Assembly: GCA_013203595.1 (NCBI GenBank)
Contig: JABMNT010000011.1
Coordinates: 1-49,677 of the forward strand
Reading direction: 5' to 3'
Origin: Rhodospirillales bacterium
Lineage (GTDB): Bacteria > Pseudomonadota > Alphaproteobacteria > Rhodospirillales > Casp-alpha2
Length of the DNA: 49,677 nucleotides
A model generated the notes under the pieces. The model was not told where the DNA came from, did no database searches, and saw only the letters and a list, made by a program, of their open reading frames with translations. Position 1 is the stretch's first letter, and each line of letters begins with the position of its first letter. Made by a program: the position numbers and the translations under genes. Of this stretch, positions 8,859-20,415 are shown in pieces.

Positions 8859-9692
8859 ATGCAAAAAAAGAGACCTGACCGTCTGTCCGCGCTGATTCAA
8901 CGCTTTCGCATCGACGCCAAGGTCCTTCCGGTTGATAACTCCGCCGCCGCGCATGAGCGCAATCAGCATTTAACGCCCAATCTTTTCATTATCGGGCGGG
9001 GCTGTCTGAATGTCTCTGACGCGCGCTTTGCCGGCCTGGCTGACCAGACACCGGTGCTGGTGTTCTTCCCCCGCGGCGCACCTGCTGACTTCACAGTACA
9101 AACCGCCACAGCGGATGCGGAATTTGTCTGCGCATCGGTTGATACCGGTGGCGTTTCAAATCCGATTTCACTGGCCTTGCCTGATGTGGTGACGGTGGCG
9201 TTGCAGGAAGCGAAGCCACTTCAGGCGGTAACGGATATCCTCCTGGATGAAGCGTTCGCGCCCCGTTGCGGTGGCCGTGCTGTGATTGACCGTCTTTGTG
9301 AGATTGTTGTCATTCGATTGCTGCGTCACCTTATCGAAGCCGGAAAAACGGAAGTCGGATTGGTGGCTGGCTTGGCGCATCCGAACATATCCCAGGCGAT
9401 TGTGGTGATTCACAACAATCCCGAAAAAAACTGGCACCTCGAAGACCTGGCGGAAATTGCCGCAATGTCGCGGACACATTTCGCCAATACATTTCGCAAG
9501 GTTGTCGGCGTTACACCCGGTGAATACCTGTCAAGCTGGCGTCTAACGCTGGCACGCATGGAAATTACCAAGGGAACGCCCTTGAAAACGGTCGTGCGAA
9601 AAGTAGGATTTTCGAGCTCAGCCGCCCTGTCCCGCGCGTTCAAGCGCCGATACGGTATCTCGCCAAGACAGGATTACGCGCGCTCAGCCTAG
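8859..9692 (+). CDS. AraC family transcriptional regulator (cupin N-terminus)
   Basis: 277 residues. The N-terminal part (from LSALIQRFRIDAKVL, ending near residue 170) resembles the AraC_N/Cupin_6 sensor domain; the C-terminal ~100 residues hold two helix-turn-helix motifs, the first in LEDLAEIAAMSRTHFANTFR and the second in FSSSAALSRAFKRRYGISP, followed by a short tail. Likely autoregulates and controls the divergent peroxiredoxin-like gene; proteins of this subfamily often sit beside small redox enzymes. Effector unknown. A short inverted repeat GTTTCC/GGAAAC (9696-9716) follows the stop codon. Confidence 0.88.
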   Translation: MQKKRPDRLSALIQRFRIDAKVLPVDNSAAAHERNQHLTPNLFIIGRGCLNVSDARFAGLADQTPVLVFFPRGAPADFTVQTATADAEFVCASVDTGGVSNPISLALPDVVTVALQEAKPLQAVTDILLDEAFAPRCGGRAVIDRLCEIVVIRLLRHLIEAGKTEVGLVAGLAHPNISQAIVVIHNNPEKNWHLEDLAEIAAMSRTHFANTFRKVVGVTPGEYLSSWRLTLARMEITKGTPLKTVVRKVGFSSSAALSRAFKRRYGISPRQDYARSA

Positions 9693-9783
9693 AGTGTTTC
9701 CTATTGATATGGAAACTGCTGCGATCGAAAAAGCGGCCTGCTGGCGACCGAACCGGAGGGCACTTGGCTTCGTAATGACCCGT

Positions 9784-9978
9784 CTAGCGGCTGCGCGCCG
9801 AGCGCTGGGTCATGGCCGGGCTGACCCGTGAATCCACCGCTTTGGGCGAGCCGTAGGTTTTCGGGATCGACTTTGTATCCCGCGCTTCGTCCGGGGCGCC
9901 ATGGACGGATTCGTCAACGGGTCGCTTGACGGTTTTCTTGATGCCGGGTTTGCGGTTGGGTTTCTTGTTCTTGGGCAT
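9784..9978 (-). CDS. Small basic protein of unknown function
   Basis: 64 residues, rich in Lys, Arg and Pro (MPKNKKPNRKPGIKKTVKRP at the start), no hydrophobic segment. The ATG at 9978 has GGAG about 9 bases upstream. Looks like a short disordered cytoplasmic protein; no family recognised. Reading frame composition is consistent with coding, but with such a length the call is moderate. Confidence 0.5.
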   Translation of the reverse strand: MPKNKKPNRKPGIKKTVKRPVDESVHGAPDEARDTKSIPKTYGSPKAVDSRVSPAMTQRSARSR

Positions 9979-10050
9979 GGCCTGGCTCCGTTGGTTGTGT
10001 TGCAGGGCCCCTATGGTAGTCGATTCGCCGGGCAAAGCCAACCACAGACC

Positions 10051-10719
10051 CTAAAAATCCAGGTCCCGATAGTGCTTGGGTGGCGGTGCGCCGGGGATAT
10101 GGTCATCGAGCAGCGGGCGAAAACTGGGCCGGGATTTGATCCGCGCATACCAGTCGCGGGCCGCCGGATGGTCGTTCCACGGCACATCGCCCAGGTAATC
10201 AATGGCTGACAAATGGGCACTGGCGGCCAGGTCGGCAACGGTCAGATGATCACCGGCCAGCCAGTTGCGGCGGTCGACCAGATAACCGATGTAATCGAGA
10301 TGGGTGTGAATATTGGCGTGTCCGGCCCGCACAACCCGTGAATCGGGCTCGCCCAGCCCCAAAAACCGTTTCATCATTTTTTCGGAAACCAGATTTTCCG
10401 TGACTTCGTCATTGAACTTGTGATCGAACCAGTAAACCAGCCGGCGGGCTTCGGCCCGCTCCTTGGCCGAGCGGCCAATCAGCGGCGGCTCCGGTTGGAT
10501 TTCATCTAAGTATTCAACAATGGTGTCGCTGCCGGAAAGCGCGGTGCCGTCGTCTTCGATCAGTACCGGCACCTCGCCGGTCGGATTGAGGGCCAGAAAT
10601 TCGTCGCGGCGTTCCCATACGCTTTCCGTACGCATCTCGAACTCCAGGCGTTTCTCCAGCAGGACGAGGCGAATTTTACGGCAAAAGGGATTTAACCAGA
10701 GGTGATATAAGGTGCGCAT
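10051..10719 (-). CDS. fzlA: GST-fold FtsZ-binding protein FzlA
   Basis: 222 residues with a glutathione-transferase fold: N-terminal thioredoxin-like domain starting MRTLYHLWLNPFCRKIRLVL, then NPTGEVPVLIEDDG and a helical domain with WLAGDHLTVADLAA. The C-terminal stretch with IDYLGDVPWNDHPAARDWY, IKSRPSFRPLL and a final YRDLDF matches the alphaproteobacterial FzlA group, which binds FtsZ filaments and links them to septal wall synthesis. The start at 10719 has AGAGGT 5-6 bases upstream; a possible TTG-type extension at 10737 is less likely. An ordinary GST of the same fold is the alternative. Confidence 0.8.
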   Translation of the reverse strand: MRTLYHLWLNPFCRKIRLVLLEKRLEFEMRTESVWERRDEFLALNPTGEVPVLIEDDGTALSGSDTIVEYLDEIQPEPPLIGRSAKERAEARRLVYWFDHKFNDEVTENLVSEKMMKRFLGLGEPDSRVVRAGHANIHTHLDYIGYLVDRRNWLAGDHLTVADLAASAHLSAIDYLGDVPWNDHPAARDWYARIKSRPSFRPLLDDHIPGAPPPKHYRDLDF

Positions 10720-10936
10720 GGTGGACCTCTTATACAAAGGCTTGCCAGTCGAAACAATCCGTCTTGCGGCGCCGGTGCGGGCTGTTGACGGAGATATCGC
10801 AAAAAAGTGAAGTCGATGTCACTGGCGATAAAACCGGTTTTTGGCGTATGAAAACAGGGCTATCATCGTTTGCAGTGGCGGTTGGGGCTTCAATCCGGAC
10901 CGCGGCGCGAAAAATACCATGAACGGGAGAACCTGA

Positions 10937-11905
10937 ATGCTTATCAAAATCGCCAAGGCTTCGGACGTAAAGTCATCGGAAATTACGCCGAAATCGCTGT
11001 TTGACGGTCGCCGGAATTTTCTCAAAACCGCAGCGATCGCCGGCGTCGGCTTTGCTGCGGGTTCGATCGCACCGCCGTCCTTTGCCATGACCGGCCACGG
11101 CAAACAGATTGACGGCATTCAGCCTTCCAAATGGACGCAGGAGTCGCTGGGCGAGGCGCTGACCGATTATCCGGCGGTGACCACTTACAACAATTTTTAC
11201 GAGTTCGGCACCGGCAAGCAGGATCCGTCAAGCTATGCCACCGACTTCAAGCCGAAGCCCTGGTCGGTTGTGATTGACGGCGAAGTCGACAACCCGGGCA
11301 CCTATTCCTACGAAGATCTGGTCAGCCCGCACCAACTGGAAGACCGGGTGTACCGGTTCCGCTGTGTCGAAGCCTGGTCCATGGTTATCCCCTGGGTCGG
11401 CGTGCCCCTGGCCGATATGATCAAGCGGTTTGGACCGAAAAACGACGCCAGATATGTCGCCTTCGAAACCCTCAACGATCCCGAACGGATGCCCGGCCAG
11501 CGCAGCCGGGTGCTCGACTGGCCGTACCGGGAAGGACTGCGCATGGATGAGGCCATGAACCCGCTCAGCCTGATGGCGGTTGGCATTTACGGCGAGGAAC
11601 TGCCGAGCCAGAACGGCGCCCCGATCCGTCTGGTGACACCGTGGAAATACGGCTTCAAGAGCATCAAGTCGATTGTCCGGATTACCCTGACCAAGGAACA
11701 GCCGGCGACCTCGTGGAACATGGCCGGGCCCGGCGAGTACGGGTTTTATTCCAATGTCAATCCGAGCAAAAGCCATCCGCGCTGGAGTCAGGCCAAGGAA
11801 CGGCGCATTGGTGAGTTTCTGAAACGCCCGACGCTCCCGTTCAATGGCTATGGCGAAGAAGTGGCGGCACTTTACGACGGCATGGACCTTAACGAATTTT
11901 ATTGA
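10937..11905 (+). CDS. msrP: Protein-methionine-sulfoxide reductase catalytic subunit MsrP
   Basis: 322-residue molybdopterin enzyme that repairs oxidised methionines in periplasmic proteins, receiving electrons from the membrane partner MsrQ. A twin-arginine signal is present ([16 protein letters not shown], Arg25-26). Cys143 in [15 protein letters not shown] is the expected molybdenum ligand, and the sulfite-oxidase-fold pattern continues through [18 protein letters not shown]. The stop is 14 bases before the proposed msrQ start, or overlaps a TTG alternative. The pair is a standard two-gene operon. Confidence 0.95.
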   Translation: MLIKIAKASDVKSSEITPKSLFDGRRNFLKTAAIAGVGFAAGSIAPPSFAMTGHGKQIDGIQPSKWTQESLGEALTDYPAVTTYNNFYEFGTGKQDPSSYATDFKPKPWSVVIDGEVDNPGTYSYEDLVSPHQLEDRVYRFRCVEAWSMVIPWVGVPLADMIKRFGPKNDARYVAFETLNDPERMPGQRSRVLDWPYREGLRMDEAMNPLSLMAVGIYGEELPSQNGAPIRLVTPWKYGFKSIKSIVRITLTKEQPATSWNMAGPGEYGFYSNVNPSKSHPRWSQAKERRIGEFLKRPTLPFNGYGEEVAALYDGMDLNEFY

Positions 11906-11919
11906 TCCCCCGCCTTCCG

Positions 11920-12552
11920 ATGACCCAGGACAGACTGATCCGCCACGTCCTCAAGCCGCTGCTCTGGCTGTTGTGTCTGGCCCCGCTGGCCGGCTTGGGC
12001 TGGCTCGCCTATACGGGGGGTCTGACCGCCAATCCCATCGAGTTCCTGAACCGCTATCTGGGCGAATGGGCGCTCAAGTTCCTGCTCATCGCGCTGACGG
12101 TGACGCCGTTGCGCAGCCTCACCGGCTGGGCCGGGATCATCCGCTTTCGCCGCCTGCTGGGCTTGTTTGCGTTCTTTTATGTGGTTTTGTATCTGTCCAG
12201 CTACATCGGCCTCGACCAGTTTTTCAACTGGGGGGACATCTGGCTGGATATTGTCAAACGCACCTATATCACCGTCGGCATGGTCGGCGCGGTGATTCTG
12301 GCGGCACTGGCGGCAACCTCGACAAAGGGCATGATCAAGCGTCTGGGTGGCAAGAACTGGAACCGGCTGCACAAGCTGGTCTATGTGGCTGGCGCCGCCG
12401 GCTGTCTGCATTTCTTCATGATGCGCAAGGGCGTACAGCTGGAGCCGATCATGTACGCCGGCTTCCTGGTGTTTCTGTATCTGGTGCGGTTTGCTGACTA
12501 TCTGAAAAAGCGGCGACGCAAGGGTAAGGTGGGGACGGCGCCAGCTGCCTAA
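11920..12552 (+). CDS. msrQ: Heme-binding membrane subunit MsrQ
   Basis: Ferric-reductase-like membrane protein (210 residues) with about six hydrophobic helices that carries heme b and passes electrons to periplasmic MsrP. Visible family marks are the early GLTANPIEFLNRYLGEWALK, then LTVTPLRSLTGW, RRLLGLFAFFYVVLYL and WNRLHKLVYVAGAAGCLHF with the conserved histidines. I chose ATG 11920; a TTG at 11902 overlapping the msrP stop would add six residues. Coexpression with msrP is very likely. Confidence 0.92.
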   Translation: MTQDRLIRHVLKPLLWLLCLAPLAGLGWLAYTGGLTANPIEFLNRYLGEWALKFLLIALTVTPLRSLTGWAGIIRFRRLLGLFAFFYVVLYLSSYIGLDQFFNWGDIWLDIVKRTYITVGMVGAVILAALAATSTKGMIKRLGGKNWNRLHKLVYVAGAAGCLHFFMMRKGVQLEPIMYAGFLVFLYLVRFADYLKKRRRKGKVGTAPAA

Positions 12553-12565
12553 GCGGCACTGGCGG

Positions 12566-13525
12566 TCATTCGGCGGCTTTAAGAGCTTTCAGCATGGCCA
12601 GCAGCTTGCGGTCCCGTTCGGCTTCCAGGTCATCGATGGAGCGCGTCCCGGCTTCCTCTTCAAGACCGGCGATAATGGTGTCACAGAGCACCTGGGTCAG
12701 TTCCGGCTCGCCCTGCATGGTCTGCCACCAGCTTTCCATGGCCGGGCCGAAATGATCGTAAAAGGCCTGGAACCCGCCCTTGCCTCCAGCCAGGTTGAAA
12801 ATCATATGCGGCCCCATCAGGGCCAGGCGCAGACCCGGTCCCTGGGCCATGGCGGCGTTGATATCGGCGATCGAGGCCAGATCATTGACCACCGCCAGGG
12901 TGGCTTCGCGCCACAGGGCGGCCTGAAAGCGGTTGGCCAGATGGCCCGGCACTTCTTTTTTGATCAAAATCGGATGTTTGCCGATGAATTTATAAAACCC
13001 CATGGCCCAGTCGACGACCGCCGCATCGGTGCGGTTCGAACCAACCACTTCAACCAGCGGGATCAGATGCGGCGGATTGAACGGATGGCCGACGACAAAC
13101 CGCTGCGCGGTTTTGAGGTCAACCACCAGATCGCTCAGGATCAGCCCCGAAGTGCTGGTGGCAAAAATGCAGGCAGGCGGCATGGCCTGGTCGATCTCGG
13201 CATAGAGTTCGCGTTTGAGCTGCAGCCGTTCCGGCGCGTTCTCCTGGACAAAATCGGCATTGGCCACGCAATCGAGCGCCGTCTCATGCAGGGTTAGCTG
13301 GTCTTTCGAGGCATTCGCACCAAGCCCCAGGGCGTCGAGCTGCGGCCAGGCGGTTTCGATGAAATCGTGCAGGCGCTGCTGCCAGCCGTCGCCCGGGTCC
13401 CAGGCGGCAACCTGAAAGCCACGCGACAGAAAATAGGCGGTCCAGCTGGCACCGATGGTGCCGGTGCCGAGCACGGCGATGGTTTTAACATCGGTAAAGG
13501 CGGGCAGGGCAGGCAGGGCCGACAC
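12566..13525 (-). CDS. 3-hydroxyacyl-CoA dehydrogenase-type enzyme (carnitine 3-dehydrogenase-like)
   Basis: 319-residue NAD-dependent dehydrogenase. Rossmann motif GTGTIG at residues 20-25; further family patterns FVQENAPERLQLKREL, FATSTSGLILSDL and the catalytic-His segment VVGHPFNPPHLIPLVEVV; C-terminal helical domain with VPGHLANRFQAALWREA. This combination is closest to L-carnitine dehydrogenase / lambda-crystallin-type enzymes rather than fatty-acid oxidation FadB. The gene is 5 bases downstream of a small hypothetical gene on the same strand. Substrate is inferred only. Confidence 0.8.
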   Translation of the reverse strand: MSALPALPAFTDVKTIAVLGTGTIGASWTAYFLSRGFQVAAWDPGDGWQQRLHDFIETAWPQLDALGLGANASKDQLTLHETALDCVANADFVQENAPERLQLKRELYAEIDQAMPPACIFATSTSGLILSDLVVDLKTAQRFVVGHPFNPPHLIPLVEVVGSNRTDAAVVDWAMGFYKFIGKHPILIKKEVPGHLANRFQAALWREATLAVVNDLASIADINAAMAQGPGLRLALMGPHMIFNLAGGKGGFQAFYDHFGPAMESWWQTMQGEPELTQVLCDTIIAGLEEEAGTRSIDDLEAERDRKLLAMLKALKAAE

Positions 13526-13530
13526 CGCGC

Positions 13531-13872
13531 TCAGGCGACCTGCTGGGTGAGCGAACGACGGATGGTCATGATGATCTGGTCGCCCTGGGTCTGCACCGAT
13601 TTATCGGCATTTTGCGGAATCGGGATGCCCTGATCGCGACAATAGCAGATCAGCGCATCCTTCAGCTTGCCCGCATCCAGATCCACATGACCGACATTCG
13701 ATGCGGCATTTTCGATATAGACAATCCTGAGAGCGCGCATGGGTTCGCAGCCGATAATCACGTTCTGGGGTGTGAACTCAGCCATGTGATGACCGGTCAG
13801 GTTGAGATAGTGGCTGACGACAAGCTTCAGTTCGTCCTTGTTGAAATACAGGTCTCTCGATTCGTTCGGCAT
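13531..13872 (-). CDS. Conserved-looking hypothetical protein
   Basis: 113 residues, mixed alpha/beta composition (ELKLVVSHYLNLTGHHMAEF, then RALRIVYIENAASNVGHVDL), soluble, no signal peptide. No family recognised. It starts at an ATG that follows a purine-rich GGGGGAGAACACC stretch and ends 5 bases before the dehydrogenase start, so the two are probably cotranscribed. Codon use matches the neighbours, which supports a real gene. Confidence 0.65.
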   Translation of the reverse strand: MPNESRDLYFNKDELKLVVSHYLNLTGHHMAEFTPQNVIIGCEPMRALRIVYIENAASNVGHVDLDAGKLKDALICYCRDQGIPIPQNADKSVQTQGDQIIMTIRRSLTQQVA

Positions 13873-14374
13873 GGGTGTTCTCCCCCCTTTTACGCGGATT
13901 CTGCGTCATTCAGGTATAGGAGAAGAAGATTAACGGACGGTAAACAGGATGGCTGTGACGGGACTCACAGATACCACAACATTTGGGTTGTTTTTAGCGC
14001 GTAAACGGCCTCAGCCGCACTATATTGATTAGGTCAGGCCGGACTTTATCCCGGCTTTGCGCCTTTTTCCTGTCGTTCCCGGTCAAATGACCCGCTGATG
14101 GTAAGGGGGCCGTTTTTATAGGTAATAGGATCAAAATTCTCAGGGGGTATTTCAACAGCATCGACCCAAAGCGGACGAATTCGCGCTTGTTAAAATAGGT
14201 CCGTATTGTGCCCTTAGGGAAGGGAGTTCTGAACCTGTGGCAGACACCAAGTTTAACGTTCTGCCTTCACAGGTTTTACCCAGATGAGGGCGACCATACT
14301 TCTATTATGATAACGGGCAAATTGTTGCTAGTATTTGATAAAGACTTTAATCCGAGGGTAAAGGCAATCCAGTT
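13873..14374. other. 500-base region without a gene; contains a 13-bp hairpin
   Basis: AT-richer than the flanks and with no convincing reading frame. A long hairpin pairs AACCTGTG (14232-14239) plus GCAGA (14240-14244) with TCTGC (14260-14264) and CACAGGTT (14268-14275), with a 3-base bulge, followed by TTTT. It could be part of a small RNA or a leader for the downstream 77-codon gene. Confidence 0.5.
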
Positions 14375-14608
14375 ATGGCAATGATCGTTAGTTCTCTCGC
14401 TTTTATCGTGTCATTCGCCGCTTTGTGGATGGTAACGTCCTCCATGAAAAAAATTGATGGCATAGTTGATACTATCGTCCAGCAAATTCGAAGTGATCAG
14501 CGGCAAGCATCTGACAAAGTGAATGCCAAGATCGCTGAACTCACAAAGCAGAACCTTGAACTCACACAGCAGCTAAAAAACCTTTCTTCTGAAAAGGGAA
14601 AGTCCTAA
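14375..14608 (+). CDS. Small membrane-anchored coiled-coil protein
   Basis: 77 residues: an N-terminal hydrophobic helix (MAMIVSSLAFIVSFAALWMV) and a polar, heptad-like helix with KVNAKIAELTKQNLELTQQL. Predicted single-pass inner-membrane protein with a cytoplasmic or periplasmic coiled coil. No named family. AT-richer than its neighbours, like the region before it. A GGGTAAAGG sequence about 12-15 bases before the ATG may serve as ribosome binding site. Confidence 0.5.
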   Translation: MAMIVSSLAFIVSFAALWMVTSSMKKIDGIVDTIVQQIRSDQRQASDKVNAKIAELTKQNLELTQQLKNLSSEKGKS

Positions 14609-14663
14609 TCAGAGTGATTTATCAACTGCTATCCTGGCATTGTGTAGTCTCAACAGGTTGTTC

Positions 14664-14856
14664 ACCCCCAGCCCGGGCTCGGTCATCAGCGGCATGTCCA
14701 CAACAGCGGCGCTTTCCATGCAGGCTTTGACGCAGGCCACGGTGGCGCCGATGTCGGCGTCGGCACCTTCGAAGATCAGTTGATCGTGAACCTGGCACAG
14801 TATTTTTGCCGCCAGACCGGCCTTATCAAGGGCTTTGCCATCGACAGCATGGCACG
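14664..14856 (-). pseudogene. Decayed duplicate of the polA 3' end
   Basis: About 190 bases clearly homologous to the last ~70 codons of polA (16132-16322), same orientation. The translation shows KALDKAGLAAKILCQVHDQL and then ATVACVKACMESAAV, versus the intact HDEL. One base is missing near the 5' side of the fragment (frameshift between the AMLSMAK and ALDKAG parts), the motif C glutamate is changed to glutamine, and the C-terminus reads on into unrelated sequence. It begins abruptly next to the hydrolase gene. It is non-functional. It may be the scar of a recombination at the polA 3' end. Confidence 0.88.
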
Positions 14857-14878
14857 GTCCTGCTCAGAGCCCGCACAG

Positions 14879-15895
14879 CTATTCGAGCAGCATCTCCCAA
14901 AGCCGGCCAAATTGTTCGCGCGCCTGCTCGCGGTGGGTTTGGTAACGAACATGTTCCGTCGGCCCTGCCGCCGACGCGAGTTCGATCGAGAACAGTGTAC
15001 TGACTTCATTCGGGACAAACGAATAGCGCACATCAATGATGCGATTGGGGTTTGCAGGATCCAGCGCGGCGAAGCCATCACTGAATTGGCTGAACCGGGC
15101 GACATCCCTTGCCTGCTGCGAGTCCCCCTCAAGCCAGGGGAAATCCGTGCCAATGTTCAGTTTGGATATGGATGTGCCCTCGTAGACCCGGGGAGCAATG
15201 CCGACCCGAACAGCATCAATATAAAACGTGCCTTGTGCTTCATAAATGCTCTTCCATACAAGAATATTGCCAAAGCTGGGCTTTATCTCAAAACGAAGCG
15301 GGGCATGATTGCGTGACGCTGCCAAATCGGCAGCGATGCCACGCGCCCCCTGATGCTGCCACCATCCTGCCCCTAAATAAATGAGCGCCCAAGCCAGGCC
15401 GATACGGGCCAGAACGGGATTGTTTCGCACCGCAGCCAATACGACCGACAGCGCCAGCGGTAAGGTGAAGAGTGGATCGATGATGGAAATTATGCTCCAG
15501 GAATAACGCGTCTCGACAAAGGGCCAAAGCAGCATGGTGCCGTAAGACGTGGCGGTGTCGAGAAGCGCATGGGTGGCGTAACCCAGTGAACACAAAAGCG
15601 TTGTCTGCCAAAACCGCAGTTGCCCGCGACGGCCCAGGACCCCGTGCATCAACAGCGCGATTATCAACCCGCCCATCGGAATAAAAACCAGAGAATGCGT
15701 AAATTGGCGATGATAGGTCAGAAACAGAAGCGGGTCGGTGTTGGAATAGATCAACACGTCCAGATCCGCAGCCATGCCACCAACCATGCCCAGCAGGCCA
15801 GCGAGGGCGACCTGGTATTTGCGCTGTCTGGACCATTTCGCCCATGTCGATTGCGGCAATGCGGCGCCCAGAGCACCTTGCGTTAGAGGATCCAT
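14879..15895 (-). CDS. Membrane-bound metal-dependent hydrolase (YdjM/YbcI, DUF457 type)
   Basis: 338-residue membrane protein. The start MDPLTQGALGAAL and the metal-binding pattern ADLDVLIYSNTDPLLFLTYH plus RQFTHSLVF and HALLDTATSYGT are hallmarks of the YdjM-like family, built of several transmembrane helices, with a soluble C-terminal domain. The biochemical function is not established. The gene lies between polA and a decayed copy of the polA 3' end, which suggests that it was inserted here. Confidence 0.85.
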   Translation of the reverse strand: MDPLTQGALGAALPQSTWAKWSRQRKYQVALAGLLGMVGGMAADLDVLIYSNTDPLLFLTYHRQFTHSLVFIPMGGLIIALLMHGVLGRRGQLRFWQTTLLCSLGYATHALLDTATSYGTMLLWPFVETRYSWSIISIIDPLFTLPLALSVVLAAVRNNPVLARIGLAWALIYLGAGWWQHQGARGIAADLAASRNHAPLRFEIKPSFGNILVWKSIYEAQGTFYIDAVRVGIAPRVYEGTSISKLNIGTDFPWLEGDSQQARDVARFSQFSDGFAALDPANPNRIIDVRYSFVPNEVSTLFSIELASAAGPTEHVRYQTHREQAREQFGRLWEMLLE

Positions 15896-16107
15896 AGTAT
15901 TCCCGTGTTAGAAATTGCCGTTAGATACAAGGCGGATGTTGCGCCGATACCAGGACCTGGGGTCGCCAGAAAGGGGACAGAATAAATGGACTCCAGGCAA
16001 CGGGGAGCGGCGTGCACCCCAGCCCAGGCGCGGCCCGCTTAAGTCATTTCTCTTTATAACGACAAATCCCCTTTTTGCCCTTTTCGCCCGCGATGGCTAA
16101 TGCCTCT

Positions 16108-18879
<2,772 letters not shown>

Positions 18880-19226
18880 AGGGCATTTCCAAGTAACAGG
18901 GTTTCAGTTGGCCCCGAGTTTACCTTGCCCAACCGGCTCCGGAAACACCCAACGGACAAGAAATTTGTAACATCCTTTAACAGTCTGATTACCCGCTTTT
19001 ATTCGCATACAATCCACTATTGCGCTATATGTAAACTTAAGAACGGTCACAATTCATGACTATTAACGATATATCAGCACATTTCTGGTTAGCTGAATAA
19101 CGCAATGATCAGGAGATATACGGCAACGATAAATCAAGCAGCAGGGAATAGGGGAATCCGCCCGCTACCGGGTGGTGCCATAGGTCGAAAGGCACGATTT
19201 TCGACCAGTTGATGAGGAGAAGACTC
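18880..19226. other. Intergenic region between polA and a small exported protein gene; 5'-UTR hairpin
   Basis: No coding frame seen. AT-rich middle part probably holds divergent promoters. An 8-bp perfect hairpin GGTCGAAA/TTTCGACC (19183-19190 and 19199-19206) lies 8 bases before the GAGGAG ribosome binding site of the gene at 19227, so it may influence that gene's translation. Confidence 0.4.
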
Positions 19227-19553
19227 ATGCGTACCCCGCCTAAAACGATACTGATCCCGCTGATGTTTGCCGTCGTCGCCCTGACGACACCCCTTCTAAT
19301 TTCCACCCCGGCCTCGGCCCAGGCTGTATGCGGTTTGCGCCCCGCTGTGCTCAAACAATTACAGGGCAATTACAAGGAAGCGCCGGTTTCCATGGGATTG
19401 GCCAGCAACGGATCCGTGCTTGAAATCACCCGCTCGGATACCGGCAGCTGGTCGATCCTGCTGACCAATCCGTCCGGCGTCACCTGTCTGATGGCGGCTG
19501 GCGAAAACTGGGAAAGTGTGAAGTCGGAAAACGCCGAGTATAATCCGTCCTGA
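19227..19553 (+). CDS. Small exported protein of unknown function
   Basis: 108 residues with a clear signal peptide (ILIPLMFAVVALTTPLLIS, cleavage probably after ASA). The mature part, QAVCGLRPAVLKQLQGNYKE to the C-terminus, has two cysteines that may pair and the phrase GLASNGSVLEITRSDTGSW. This pattern is common in short alphaproteobacterial periplasmic proteins of unknown role. The ATG at 19227 follows GAGGAGAAGACTC; a TTG at 19209 is less likely. Confidence 0.75.
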   Translation: MRTPPKTILIPLMFAVVALTTPLLISTPASAQAVCGLRPAVLKQLQGNYKEAPVSMGLASNGSVLEITRSDTGSWSILLTNPSGVTCLMAAGENWESVKSENAEYNPS

Positions 19554-19890
19554 TTGTCTGCGGGCTTCGGACAAGGGCGGTGACAAGAACAGGTTATGGC
19601 GTTTCCACGTCCCGGGCTTGTGTCGCTCCCCGCTCGCTCTCGCACGGTCGCCGGGTTCTCTGTGGCCTGGATATCCTGATCTGGCGATACTTCCCATACT
19701 ATTTAGAACTGCTAAATAAAAAGTCTTAAGGCTTTGATTTTCAACTGCTTTTTCTGTTGTGTACGGGGCCGGATACAACTAGGCTTTAACGGTATAATTG
19801 CCAGGCCCTGCTGTTTTCGTGCTGCGCGGGCGGTAGGAAGGGGTTGCCTGGCTATAAAAAGGTAAACGGGAAAGTAAACGGGGAACGATT
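19554..19890. other. Intergenic region with short inverted repeats
   Basis: No gene seen. Contains a TTTAG/CTAAA stem (5-base loop) followed by TAAAAAG around 19700, which may terminate the upstream gene, and an imperfect palindrome AAGTCTTAAGGCTT (19721-19734). The 3' part likely contains the promoter of the lipoprotein pair. Confidence 0.35.
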
Positions 19891-20415
19891 GTGAATCTCA
19901 TAAAAAGTACAATAACCATACTGATAGCGGGAATAGTCCTGGCCGGCTGTAAAACAGCAGCGGATTATTATGGCGAGGGCCCAATTAACCTGTCGTCCAA
20001 TGTTACGAACGGGTTTGAAAAATACAAGAATGGACCTGGGCCGGAATATTTTGCCGTTTCGGAAGATGGCCGCACCTATGGATGGGTCTTCTGTCGTGCG
20101 GGACCAGGATACTGCCGAGGTGGAGGCCTGCCTGAAACCATTGCCCTGAATTCGTGCCAGAGGAACTCGAAAGTGCCGTGCAAGATCTATGCAAAAGGCA
20201 AGAAAGTGGTTTGGAAAGGCCCTGTTGGAACCGGGAACCCCTCAGCAAATTCATCCCGGTTCCCCGCGTCAAAATCGCAGGAAGTGGTTTGTGCCTACGC
20301 GGTCGATTATTCTTCTGATACAATCAAGTGGTCTGAAAATGAAGACTTGCTGCAATATGTTGAAGAGGCGAAGCGGCGGGGCTTCTCACTGGAAAAATGT
20401 GACGAGATGAATTGA
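19891..20415 (+). CDS. Lipoprotein, first of a tandem paralogous pair
   Basis: 174 residues with lipoprotein signal MNLIKSTITILIAGIVLAGC (Cys20). The mature part holds YFAVSEDGRTYGWVFC, CKIYAKGKKVVWKGPVG and VVCAYAVDYSS, all with counterparts in the next gene. Several cysteines suggest disulfides. GTG start with GGGGAA upstream. Function unknown; probably attached to the inner or outer membrane facing the periplasm. The stop codon overlaps the candidate start of the second gene. Confidence 0.8.
   Translation: MNLIKSTITILIAGIVLAGCKTAADYYGEGPINLSSNVTNGFEKYKNGPGPEYFAVSEDGRTYGWVFCRAGPGYCRGGGLPETIALNSCQRNSKVPCKIYAKGKKVVWKGPVGTGNPSANSSRFPASKSQEVVCAYAVDYSSDTIKWSENEDLLQYVEEAKRRGFSLEKCDEMN

Noticed and set aside
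15900-16107. GGGGACAG-containing stretch between polA and the hydrolase gene resembling REP-type sequence
   Set aside because: Only a short motif; no hairpin pair or neighbouring IS200-type gene to support it.
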